In this document: one piece after another, positions 9,874 through 18,861 of the stretch
How the letters are laid out: every line of letters starts with the position of its first letter
Position numbering within the stretch: the first letter of the stretch is position 1
Assembly (NCBI GenBank): GCA_030704615.1
Contig: CM060733.1
Coordinates: forward strand, 71,860,001 to 71,920,000
Direction of reading: 5' to 3'
From: Takakia lepidozioides
Lineage: Eukaryota > Streptophyta > Takakiopsida > Takakiales > Takakiaceae
Length of the DNA stretch: 60,000 nucleotides
Program-made: the position numbers and the translations under genes
Notes under the pieces: generated by a model
The model's input: only the letters and a program-made list of their open reading frames with translations
What the model was told of the DNA's origin: nothing
Databases searched by the model: none

Positions 9874-12800
9874 TGCTGCAACCTCTTGAGCAGTACCCCC
9901 TTCCTGCTCAGTCAATGACAAGGCCTCATCCTGCCCCATCATCTCATCATTGAGGACCTCCTCATCCCGAGAAGAATCCCCAACCTCATCCATCACAGCT
10001 GCCTTCGCTGCCAACTCCCTCTGAACCTCGAGCACCTCCCACATGTGCCATGGATGTCTACACCTCGTGGTCCTCACCGGCTCGCCCCCACTCGCTGCCT
10101 GTACCGTCTCGGTAGGCAGAGAGACCGTCAAGGGAAGTGCACTCCGCACTCTACGTTGCTCAGCCATAGCCAAGCTGACAATCCAGGTCAAGCAATTGAG
10201 ATCCATTGCTTGCCCCAACACCTGACGACGTGATGCCTCAGAAAGAGAAGGCACCGCCGTGGTCCCAGTGGAAAACCCCATAGCCCGCTCTCGCTCGTCG
10301 GCATTAGGCTCCACTAACTGCTGCAACTGAGCATCCCACAGGAGGCCAGGTCCACCATCCCGAAAAGCATGGGATCCTGGGAAGCTGAGCAGTGTAGGTA
10401 ATGCTGCTCGTGGTTGACCCACCCTGTTGACCACTGCCAAAGGCGAACGGTCATCGTGTCTCACACGTTGAGACTGCCTTCCTGTGTCCAAAATGCCATC
10501 CACGGTGAGGTGTGCTGGCCGCTGCACCCCATCAAATGCACGCTTGAGCAGTGCGGGTGGCATCAAGTTAGTCCACCATAGTCGTGGACGATGAGCCCGT
10601 GACCCCACTGCAGCTGCATCCAGCAACACTGCTGACCCAAGCCACGACCGGACTTGATGCACACTGGCCATCACCCTGGCCCGAGAATCACCCATCAGTG
10701 GCACATTCTCCAAGATGTATGCCGGAGATACAGCCTGATGAAGCTGCAAGTGGCGCAAAATCCGCACCATCTCCCAAAACAGACCCGTCCTCGAGTCTCG
10801 CAATCCATTGCCATGCCCGGCTGATGAATGCCCTTGGCAGGGCCAACCTGCCACTACCAGATCAATGGAGCCAACCTGCTCCAAATCCTGCGCCCCCAGC
10901 AACGCAATGTCTGCTGGCAAGGCCTGCTGATATCCACGAACTGCAGACACCGGCAACAACTCAGGGTGCTGCTGCACCATCTGAGCAACATGGCGCAGTG
11001 AGACGCGTCGTGCAGTCTCATCCCTCTCCACATACAGGTAACGTCGAACTCGTACACCTGCCTGCAGCACTGCAGCCAATCCAGTGCTGATCCCGCCAAA
11101 TAAGTCCAGAAGGCATATGCCTTCATCCGGTCGCTGCCACACAAGAGGTGTGGTGTCCAATGGCGACAACTGAGGTGGCCCTGGTACAATCACCGCACTC
11201 TCCTCCTCTCCTGACGGTACAAAAGCTTCTACCCAAGCTTGTTGCACCCGTCCATCAGCAGCGTGCTGCAAATCCTTGCTCGTACCCCACAACGGAGTGT
11301 GAGCAACCATGGCAGGCAACTCCGCCGTACCATGCATGTCATCCTGCTCTGCTGGAGGTGGCACATCCTCTGCATGGGCATTGCCTTCCAGCAACTCTCC
11401 AGGCCAGCTGACTGCAGCTGTGAAGGCGGCTAGTGTTGGCATCTTGCCCCGCTGAGCAGCTGCAATACCCCCAATGAATGTCACAGGGAGCTGTGCACGG
11501 CGACCATCCCCTGACTGCCATCCAGGCCTGTAGGATGCTGACTCCTCCCAGAAATCCAGGGTGAAGCCCATGGGGTATAACACTGCCCCACCAACGAGGA
11601 CATCGTAAGAGACCGCGTCTGTCACAATGGCCTTGGCTCGCATCACTGAGCCATCTACAGGATGATCCGGCTGCAGTCTAATAGCCAACTGATGCCGTGT
11701 CATGCCGCGAGCCTGCTCTGATCCTCCCAGAGATGTCTGTATCTGGAAAGGACAAGGCTCCATATCCGCCTCCATGAGGCCCAAACCTGCAATAGCAGCT
11801 CTGCCCAACATCAGTGGCTGAGCTCCTGAGTCCAACAAGACCCGCAGTGGCCGGTACTTCTTGCCTGCCGGTCCACTCAAAGTGAAAATGCCTCCCTGGT
11901 TGTCTAACAAGACAACTCCAGGTGTCACCATGGCGCGCTCAAAGGCTGGCCTAGCTGGCAGCTCCGTCAATCTGGCAGCTGCAGCTTGCCAGGGCGCTGC
12001 CGTGGCAGTCTTGACCCTCAAATCCGAGGATCCCTCTGCCACTACACCTTCCACTAACTCCGCAGAAGATGAAGTGACCTCTCCACTCTCGCAGAGTGTT
12101 GCTGCTAGTCTGAACACTGCAGCTGGTCTCACTCCCGGCGTCGCAATCATGGTCGCCGAGAACAGTGGGGCTTGACACACAGAGGTGGCTGCTCCCAATA
12201 ACACACCGGCTGCACTAGCCTTGGTAGTAGGTGTCAGTGCTGCACGGGTAGCTCTTCCCAATGGCATAGTAACCTCCGCCTCGGTAACAGTCGGGCGAGA
12301 ACTAGGTGCCATGGATGGCGTTGACACTGTCTCCGCCAAGGTGAATGACTGAGGCAGCCTTGCCTGACGGCTTGCCTCCCCACGTTGTGGATCCAACTCC
12401 ACCTCTGCACCTCGTGGCTCAGGAACTCGTGTTGCTCCTCGAGTCACGGCTGCAGCAGACTCCACCTGCTCTAATGGTAGTGCTGCTCCGCACATGAATC
12501 CCATTCCGCCCATATCTCCTCCCTCAGGAGCAGGAGGTGGGCCATCCCGCCTGGGAGCCGGTACCGCCTGAGCTATAGCCATGGCAGCGAGCCTCTGCTC
12601 TAGCTGCTGAAGCCGATTGGCCATGCCTTGGTCAACACCCTGACCTCCGCGTCCTTGGCCATGTGGAGGTTGCCCTTGGCCTGCACCTCGTGCCCGACCA
12701 CCTCGTCCTCTTTGGGCTGGTCCACCTCGCCCCCGGCCACCATTGTTCCCTTGGAACTGGCCTGGGCGCAACTCAGGATGCAAGTCATAACACTGGGCAT

Positions 12801-13437
12801 CTCCATGCCCATACTTGCCACAATGCCCACACTGCAACTGTGCAGGCTGTGCTTGTGCCGGCCTTCTGCCACTCTCTGGGCAATCTCTCTTGACATGGGG
12901 TCCTCCACATGTCCAACATATCACCCCTGGTTGCTGTTGGCCTGCAAAAGATGCCACGGGCCTCTGCACCTGAGGTCCCCTGTAAGCTCCATGGAACTTG
13001 GGCTGGGCAACCTTGCCCCCCTGACCACGCTGTTGGGCAGTCCCTTGTGCTTGTGGGCTGACAGCTGTGCCCCGTACAGGCATGTCCTTACCAAATCCAA
13101 TTGTAACAACTCGCTCCTCCACCATGTTGAGCTCAATCCGCTCAGCCAGCAGAAACACATCTGCTAATGTGGGTTGGGCTGCTTGTAACAGGGTTGCATC
13201 TCGCACCCTTCTCTTGAGCTCCTTGTCCAGAATTCCATACCAAAACTGGATTGCCTGAGCTTCAGTAACCCCTTGGGTCACACTTATCAAGCGCCTCATA
13301 CGAGTGTACGCCTCTCGCAGGCTCTCACTGGGTTTGCGCTGGAAGTCTTGCAAACTTCGCAGCTTCTCTGTCCGTACACCTTGGTAGTTCCTCCGCAACT
13401 CCTGGAAGAACTCCACCACCGGGTTGAATCTAGGCAA
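9871..13437 (-). CDS. gag: Gag capsid and nucleocapsid, aspartic protease, C5-cytosine DNA methyltransferase
   Basis: Residues are counted from 13,437; this frame opens inside Gag. Residues 1-110 are the retrotransposon Gag core. Two zinc knuckles lie at about 174-186 (CWTCGGPHVKRDC) and 203-216 (CGHCGKYGHGDAQC), followed by a Gly/Arg-rich stretch. The protease motif LLDSGAQ is at 534-540. A cytosine-C5 methyltransferase occupies about 774-1095. It shows motif I DLFGGISTG (778), motif IV GWPCQ with the catalytic Cys (864-868), motif VI ENV (910-912), a motif VIII-like SRAHRPR (946-952), ERERAMGF (1048-1055) and a motif X-like RRQVLGQAMDL. All key residues are present, so activity is plausible. 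The frame ends at the UAG described separately. Methylation of element or host DNA is inferred only. Confidence 0.9.
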   Translation of the reverse strand: MPRFNPVVEFFQELRRNYQGVRTEKLRSLQDFQRKPSESLREAYTRMRRLISVTQGVTEAQAIQFWYGILDKELKRRVRDATLLQAAQPTLADVFLLAERIELNMVEERVVTIGFGKDMPVRGTAVSPQAQGTAQQRGQGGKVAQPKFHGAYRGPQVQRPVASFAGQQQPGVICWTCGGPHVKRDCPESGRRPAQAQPAQLQCGHCGKYGHGDAQCYDLHPELRPGQFQGNNGGRGRGGPAQRGRGGRARGAGQGQPPHGQGRGGQGVDQGMANRLQQLEQRLAAMAIAQAVPAPRRDGPPPAPEGGDMGGMGFMCGAALPLEQVESAAAVTRGATRVPEPRGAEVELDPQRGEASRQARLPQSFTLAETVSTPSMAPSSRPTVTEAEVTMPLGRATRAALTPTTKASAAGVLLGAATSVCQAPLFSATMIATPGVRPAAVFRLAATLCESGEVTSSSAELVEGVVAEGSSDLRVKTATAAPWQAAAARLTELPARPAFERAMVTPGVVLLDNQGGIFTLSGPAGKKYRPLRVLLDSGAQPLMLGRAAIAGLGLMEADMEPCPFQIQTSLGGSEQARGMTRHQLAIRLQPDHPVDGSVMRAKAIVTDAVSYDVLVGGAVLYPMGFTLDFWEESASYRPGWQSGDGRRAQLPVTFIGGIAAAQRGKMPTLAAFTAAVSWPGELLEGNAHAEDVPPPAEQDDMHGTAELPAMVAHTPLWGTSKDLQHAADGRVQQAWVEAFVPSGEEESAVIVPGPPQLSPLDTTPLVWQRPDEGICLLDLFGGISTGLAAVLQAGVRVRRYLYVERDETARRVSLRHVAQMVQQHPELLPVSAVRGYQQALPADIALLGAQDLEQVGSIDLVVAGWPCQGHSSAGHGNGLRDSRTGLFWEMVRILRHLQLHQAVSPAYILENVPLMGDSRARVMASVHQVRSWLGSAVLLDAAAVGSRAHRPRLWWTNLMPPALLKRAFDGVQRPAHLTVDGILDTGRQSQRVRHDDRSPLAVVNRVGQPRAALPTLLSFPGSHAFRDGGPGLLWDAQLQQLVEPNADERERAMGFSTGTTAVPSLSEASRRQVLGQAMDLNCLTWIVSLAMAEQRRVRSALPLTVSLPTETVQAASGGEPVRTTRCRHPWHMWEVLEVQRELAAKAAVMDEVGDSSRDEEVLNDEMMGQDEALSLTEQEGGTAQEVAA
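10153..11118 (-). other. Embedded C5-cytosine DNA methyltransferase domain
   Basis: This is the methyltransferase segment of the polyprotein, with no stop or shift inside it. The motif I to IV spacing, the PCQ catalytic loop, the ENV motif, a variable region of about 90 residues and the C-terminal motif X fit the Dcm/DNMT fold. The LFGGISTG...AAVLQAGVRVRRY beginning and the ERxxxMGF motif recall the DNMT3/DRM branch more than DNMT1, but only a tree can decide. Lying between protease and RT, it is likely released by the element's own protease. Confidence 0.88.
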
Positions 13438-14066
13438 TGTGTTGTAGTCGTGGCAGGAGAAGCACCTTTTGAACTGGTACCACCTTCAGAAGTACCAGCA
13501 CTACTTGCTCCACTACTAGTGCTGGCAGTGGGAGCTATTGGTACTGATGCAGCTACTGGTCGCGTCGTGCCTCGAGTAATGGAGACGTAGTCAGGTGACC
13601 AATACATCCTCCACTCCTCAATCTCTGCTTCATGTCCTCGCCTGAACTCGTGGTAATCGTCCATAGGCGGGCCTTCCAAATGCTGGAACAGTCCCTTCCA
13701 CGCCATGAATGGGGTGAATAGCTGTGGATTGCGCATCTGCTGCAAATCACACCAGCTGTCGAACTCCTGGATAAAGTCATCCAACTCGATTGTGCCCACA
13801 GCTCCAGAGTACCTACGAGGCCCCTTGGTAGCTCCATACATCTCCTCCATGTCGTCCCACAACAATGGCGAATGAAAGTGCACACCTGTTGATGAAGCCT
13901 CCGAGTCTGTGTCTGACGCTACAGTAGTTGAGGGTGGCGGTGAAGGTGGTCTGAACCGAATACCTCGTCTTGTGACCCCACTCTCACTGTCACTGCTTGT
14001 AGCCGTACTCCCCTCAAAACCCTTGGGTAACTCCGTAATGACACTCACAATGTGCACCTCCTCCAC
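13296..14066 (-). CDS. gag: Gag N-terminal region (first frame)
   Basis: An ATG at 14,066 opens a frame with a Ser/Pro-rich start and then a Gag matrix/capsid-like stretch (FIQEFDSWCDLQ, MAWKGLFQHLEG, EAEIEEWRMYW). It overlaps the next frame. Real Gag sequence (FNPVVEFFQELRRNY) continues in the frame shifted by -1 at about 13,440. I see no canonical slippery heptamer in the overlap, so an indel in this copy is as likely as programmed frameshifting. Confidence 0.7.
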   Translation of the reverse strand: MEEVHIVSVITELPKGFEGSTATSSDSESGVTRRGIRFRPPSPPPSTTVASDTDSEASSTGVHFHSPLLWDDMEEMYGATKGPRRYSGAVGTIELDDFIQEFDSWCDLQQMRNPQLFTPFMAWKGLFQHLEGPPMDDYHEFRRGHEAEIEEWRMYWSPDYVSITRGTTRPVAASVPIAPTASTSSGASSAGTSEGGTSSKGASPATTTTHCLDSTRWWSSSRSCGGTTKVYGQRSCEVCKTSSANPVRACERRTLV

Positions 14067-14779
14067 GTGACACTATAAGGCTCTAGTACTAATCTAATAG
14101 TGACACGGGTGGGCACCTGTTGCAGTCTAAGGGTCATATCCCAATGGCTCAGGGCACCTGCACCTGCATCCACCGCAAGAACTCCTATGGTTGGCTGGTC
14201 ATCAACCCAGCCTCACCATAGAAGAAACACTGGTGGTCTTGCTGGTCATCACTCCAGCCTCACCACCGACAGCATACTCTAGGATTGACCGGTGATCAAA
14301 TCCGGCCTAATCCCTATGAAAGCAAGCGCCCACACAAAACCAACATGGCGCACAGTCAAGCATGCAGGTGTTGGGGGGGATCCAAACACAAGAAATCAAA
14401 ACATCAACACCCCCACACCAAAATCCAGCAGCAACGCTGATCCTGCAGAATATCCCAGCCCAAAACCCCGGACTGACTGGCCTCCACCAAGAGAGGCTTT
14501 GGCAACTACAAGTACAAGGTAATGAAAATAGTACAGAGATGGAGGGGAAGAATAGAAGCCCGACCAAGCAAGATCTAATCCTGATCTATGCTATCAACTG
14601 CCAGACTTCTCTCAAAGTGCCTCGCTCTGCATGATGGTAAGGTGTAGGAGGTATATCTATGTCCAGAAACCTGCCACTAACCTTGTCCCAAGCTACAGTA
14701 GCTCGCTCTAACCAACCCTCCTCCTCTTTCTGCCAGGTAGAGACAAAGCAATACTCCCCTATCTCCCGCTCACTGAACA

Positions 14780-15334
14780 CTAAAGAAAACAAAGGTAGGG
14801 TTGATAGTCTCTCAACTCGAAAGCTTTGAGACGGTTGCGGGTGTCCTCATTGCGAATGACTGCATCTCCTTCACGCACAACAAACATGTCATTGCTGATG
14901 AACCCCCGCTCGTGGTTGCCCTGTGCAGAGCGTATCCGGCTGCAATCATGTCTGATTGCACAAACTTGTGTAGCTCCTGCTCCTCTGCTCCAGTACACCA
15001 CGGCCTTGTGACTGAACACCTTGGTCCCCGGGGCTGTCTTTGGCTGTGTTCCAAGCCTAGCTTTCACCCACTTTGGTATTTCACCTACAGCTGCAGAACT
15101 GCTGGCTCCAACAGAGTTCTGACTGTCCAAGGCGATATTGAGGCCCTCAATGCCAACTACAGCAGTCTGTTGTCTACTGCTAATGCCTGACTCCCAGTAT
15201 GCAATCAACTCGTCCAACTGTTCTCCACTCAAATCAGTCTGAGTTCCTTGGGAAACATAAATCTTGTCCCCTTGTGTGCACAGACTAAGAGAAGAGACCT
15301 GCCCTTCAATTACGTCCTCATTTCCCCCAGCCAT
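14780..15334 (-). CDS. Leader open reading frame of the Ty3 element, unknown product
   Basis: A 184-residue frame begins MAGGNEDVIEGQ and lies in the long leader between the primer site and Gag. It has no zinc finger, membrane segment or motif I recognise. It contains YVSQGTQTDLSGEQLDELIAYW and an Arg/His-rich end. It has the element's own orientation. It could be an extra accessory protein, an upstream frame controlling Gag translation, or chance. Confidence 0.35.
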   Translation of the reverse strand: MAGGNEDVIEGQVSSLSLCTQGDKIYVSQGTQTDLSGEQLDELIAYWESGISSRQQTAVVGIEGLNIALDSQNSVGASSSAAVGEIPKWVKARLGTQPKTAPGTKVFSHKAVVYWSRGAGATQVCAIRHDCSRIRSAQGNHERGFISNDMFVVREGDAVIRNEDTRNRLKAFELRDYQPYLCFL

Positions 15335-17380
15335 GCAAGGAGTACATCCACCAATTTGTCTCTCATATAGACCAGCACAGGTTCTAGAGACAGGATTGTG
15401 GATCTTTCATGGCACACTCACACTCTAAAAATTCCATAGATTTTTAGCAGAGTCCCAAAAACAGAAACCAGGTCTAGATAGGTAGATTTCCCCTTTCTGC
15501 AGATATCCCCTCAAAAACTGAGTCAAACGGAGCTCATTTGACAAAGATATGACCAACCAGGCTCTTTAAACATTTAAATTAGATCAAAAAAAAAGGTTTT
15601 TTTTTTTTTTAACACCAAAACGCTTTTGCCATTACAACCTGTTCCCAGGTTATCTACGAGTTCCCGAGGTCGTTCCCCTCCAGGATTCTCCAGGCACCAA
15701 GAGCTCGTTAATTCCAACACTCGACCTCAGTTGGGTGGGGTATCACGATTTGCTTTCTCTGCGCGTGGGCCTGCCTCCTCGAGACCTAGAGACTACAAAC
15801 CAGGAATTGGGGCGATTTCAAGAGCAGATGCACTGCGCAGCACCTTCATGGCTTATGGACAGGCGGCCTGCTGTGATGTGGCCGTCTTTGCATGGAATCC
15901 AAAGCCAAGACCAGCTTGAAGTTCCATCAACTTGGTCTAATTCGCATCTCTCGCCAACGATTATTGTTGGCTTAGAATGGTTTCTGCCTTCCTGTTACTG
16001 CTCGTGTTTGCTTTTGTGTGCATTCTACAGGTCAGGGATCGGCGACAACAGGCACCAGATTGCCCCGTCACCACCCCCACAAGGCACAGACGACTTCACT
16101 GCCAGGAAAAAGAAAGTGAACCATGCTCAGCATGTAGACCCAAGGCCTGGGTCCATCTGCATCAGCTCCAGTATAAGAGAGACAATCATATAGTTATCAA
16201 GTCTCTACAGGAATTTGCGATTGCCTCAGTAAAGTGGAACTCAATCTGCAGCCTCCTTCCGCCGCCTCTCCATCAACCCTTGGAAGCTCTCGTCCGCTGG
16301 CCTCATCCGTCAGCATTGCTTCTCCTGCTACGAGTCTTCGCATTTCCTCCCCTGCTCGCCTGTGCAGAAGTAAGTACCCTTGACGCCGAAATGACAGTAG
16401 AGGCAAGTGATCAGTTGGAAGTGTTCAATGATGAGACAAATAGAGCTGGAGCTCCCTTGACCTGTATCGCCACAATCTTGGACTCGGGCAGTGTGCTGAG
16501 TTGAAAGCTGGGTTGTGAACCACCATTCGACTTTCCACCAGTTTCCACATCAAAATGGTGGACCCAAGGTGCAAGGCAGCAACAGCTACTTGGCTTTGTA
16601 CAAACCTGAAGCACTTAAAAAACGAAAACGACTTTGCACCTTGCACTCTCCGAAATCAACAATGCCCCCAACAACCCTTTTTGTCAGAAAGTTGGTTGCT
16701 TATGCAGATAATCGACCAGGTGAAAGCAGCTTTCCCAGCCACAATCACAAGTAGCATGAAGATTTGTGAGACTCCTGGTTTTGCAGTGTTGATGATATGC
16801 CAGCAATGGGCTCCCCGTTCTCCATCGCTTTGTGCTAGGCTTTCTCTCTCGGGCCCTGCACCTTCAACCAGCTCGCTGCGCCATGCTCTACCTGCCGGCG
16901 CTGCATTTACTGGAGGGAGCAGATTTACAGCTCCTCCTTCAACTGGCTTCGCTACACCAGCTCCACCTGCTCTTCCGCTGCCTTTCCTGACCGCTTCTGG
17001 TCTGTCCTGGTTCTAATTTAACACTGGTCTGTGCACATCGAACTAAGGCGAGCAGCCCGGCCATCTCCAGGCACGGGAGTTCTACCCATCTGCTCGATCA
17101 CAGGCTCCTCCTTTAAGTCTCGCACTTGGTCAGTTTCCCAATGGCCAATCGCTGCTACTCCATGATGTCTCCTCACCGACCAAAACAAAGGCTGCTTCCA
17201 TGCAGTGTAGCTCCATCATGCCCGGCGGCCTCATGCCAGAACCAACGCTGATCGAAACCTGCATATTTTGTTTTGTTTTTTTTTTTTTTCTTCTAAGCTT
17301 CTAAAACTAAGCACTACTTACACACAGGTAATCGTACAAGTGCTAACCCTCAACTCCTACCTTGCACTCACAGGTAAGAG
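15335..17380 (-). other. Rest of the long untranslated leader of the Ty3 element
   Basis: Two kilobases between primer site and leader frame hold no sense-strand frame with recognisable domains. Several antisense frames of 80-175 codons exist (for example 15,977-16,504 and 16,555-17,016) but none resembles a known protein. Short T and A runs lie at about 15,586-15,612 and 17,270-17,290. Confidence 0.5.
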
Positions 17381-17381
17381 G

Positions 17382-17395
17382 TCATCTTTCTCGAG
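17382..17395 (-). promoter_or_regulatory. Candidate self-priming primer-binding site
   Basis: Directly after the LTR end CTTATCA the sense strand reads CTCGAGAAAGATGAC. There is no TGG start and no match to the initiator tRNA. It is exactly complementary over 14 nt to TCATCTTTCTCGAG inside the element's own LTR (17,587-17,600 and 6,235-6,248). This is the arrangement of Tf1/sushi-type self-primed elements. Confidence 0.5.
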
Positions 17396-17752
17396 TGATA
17401 AGAAAGCTAAATGATACTGCTCTCCACACAAGAAACAATGTGAAATCCAAAACCATCACTCTTTAAAACAGTAGTCGAGCCAGGGGCACCCCAAGCTATG
17501 GGGACTCCACCCCACAACAACCTACACTCCCATCATGAGTAAACTCAGATCTAAACGCACACAGGAGCTCGGTCGCGCAGGCTCAACTCGAGAAAGATGA
17601 GCCGCGCGACTGCCGCTCTCGTGAAGATAAGACGGACCAGGTGTCAAACTAAACTTGACACCTGATTTAACACTTGACCTAAATCCAAGTGTTAACTACA
17701 AATAACTAGTTTTATTCTAGCTGTTTTCACACTGTGCTTATTTAACTTGACA
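17396..17752 (-). repeat. 5' LTR of the Ty3 element, lacking its outer 85 bp
   Basis: This segment is nearly identical to 6,041-6,400. In sense it starts TGTCAAG and ends CTTATCA. The GC-TGTCGTGC...CCACA portion that completes the LTR in the 3' copy is absent, and the flank TGTCTGTG follows directly. Confidence 0.85.
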
Positions 17753-18840
17753 TGTCTGTGTTTTGCTCCGGTTGCTTGGTCTGTCACTATGACGAGAGTT
17801 AGCTCGCAACGCAGGAAACAAGGAAATTCAGGTTTAAGAGACATGGAAACAGGCTCTAATACCGGTGCATATACCAGTCGTTCACCTATATACCAGACCA
17901 ACAGTGGTACATACATTGAAATAAGTTTTAACACTATCTGCTGAATAAAATGTATTATGATTGTAGCTCTTTAGCTGCTTCCTCTGGATTTTTTGGGCTA
18001 TTGGGTGGTATCCCCTTCATACGCTTCACGGCTTGTTTTTTTCTTATTTTTTTAGATAAATAAACTTTAAAAAAAAACTTAAATACATAAAAGGGGAGGA
18101 AGCCCTTAAGTCATATAAGAAATCATAGAGGAGTCTAGAAGTGGTCGAGACGTAATGTAATAGATGATATTGGAGGAGGATGGACGCTCTCGGCGCTCCG
18201 CGTTTCACGGTGAGAGAGGATCCCAACGGTCGCTTCGTCTCTCCGGCGAGGTTTCTCCCAGGCTGTTGGACGCTAGATGTTGTCCTTGCTTGGATTCTCA
18301 AGTGGTTGGCGTATAGCATAGAGTTAGAATGTTTTTTCCTGTTCTCATAAAACTGGTTTATGTGTGTTTTTCGTGCTTCTGCGTGATTTTTCGCTCCTCC
18401 TAATATCCAGAACGGTTCATCCCAACCTTCCCTGTTTCATTCATCATTTCGTGCGTGCTATCGCCGCCTTCGTCTAATTACTTCGACCTCCCCCCCTCTC
18501 AGCAGCCGGCTATCATTTATGGAGAGACAAGTTGTCCCTGTTGCTTTGATTCAAAGTGGTGCCACCTTTGAGCACTGGCTACATTCCAGCTCAAGCTAGA
18601 CGAAGTATCTCTCTCGTCTAGTTTATCGAGCTTCACTCCTCCCTTTCCAACTGCCCACTGCTCCTGTCTTCGTGTTCTAATTCTTGAATTCTGCTTCAGT
18701 TTCTACACAGAGTGCATTTCTCCTTCACTATCAGCGATTTCTCCTCCAATCTTATCTCACTTCCCTGTTAGTTCGACCCCCACCGGCTTCCCCTCCGGTG
18801 CTTCACGTTTTGACTCTAACTACATCTGAGTGCTAAGTCT
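17753..18840. other. Unassigned spacer
   Basis: AT-rich then mixed sequence with short A and T runs near 18,035-18,085. No frame, RNA gene or repeat shared with the rest of the window was seen. Confidence 0.5.
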
Positions 18841-18861
18841 CTCTTCCTCTACCCGTCCCTC

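Larger units (their letters stand above)
5951..17752 (-). mobile_element. Ty3/gypsy LTR retrotransposon encoding a C5-DNA methyltransferase and a PHD finger
   Basis: The minus-strand order is LTR, primer site, long leader, Gag, zinc knuckles, aspartic protease, C5 cytosine methyltransferase, UAG, RT, RNase H, integrase, PHD finger, polypurine tract, LTR. RT-RH preceding IN places it in Ty3/gypsy. The outermost bases are TGTC and GACA, flanked on both sides by TGTC (5,947-5,950 and 17,753-17,756), a candidate 4-bp target duplication. An 85-bp block of LTR sequence lies outside the left LTR (5,951-6,035) and is missing from the right LTR. Only two frame shifts interrupt the coding region, at about 9,205 and 7,565, so the copy looks young. 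Confidence 0.85.

Noticed and set aside
13296-13450. Programmed -1 frameshift within Gag
   Set aside because: The overlap shows no X-XXY-YYZ heptamer in the right frame, and the break lies inside the Gag domain, not at its end. An indel is simpler.
14100-14300. Structured RNA or riboswitch in the Ty3 leader
   Set aside because: No conserved helix could be seen by eye and only one copy of the region is in the window.
15626-17016. Plus-strand frames opposite the Ty3 leader as antisense genes
   Set aside because: No domain, no splice structure and several overlapping frames of similar length. GC content alone explains them.
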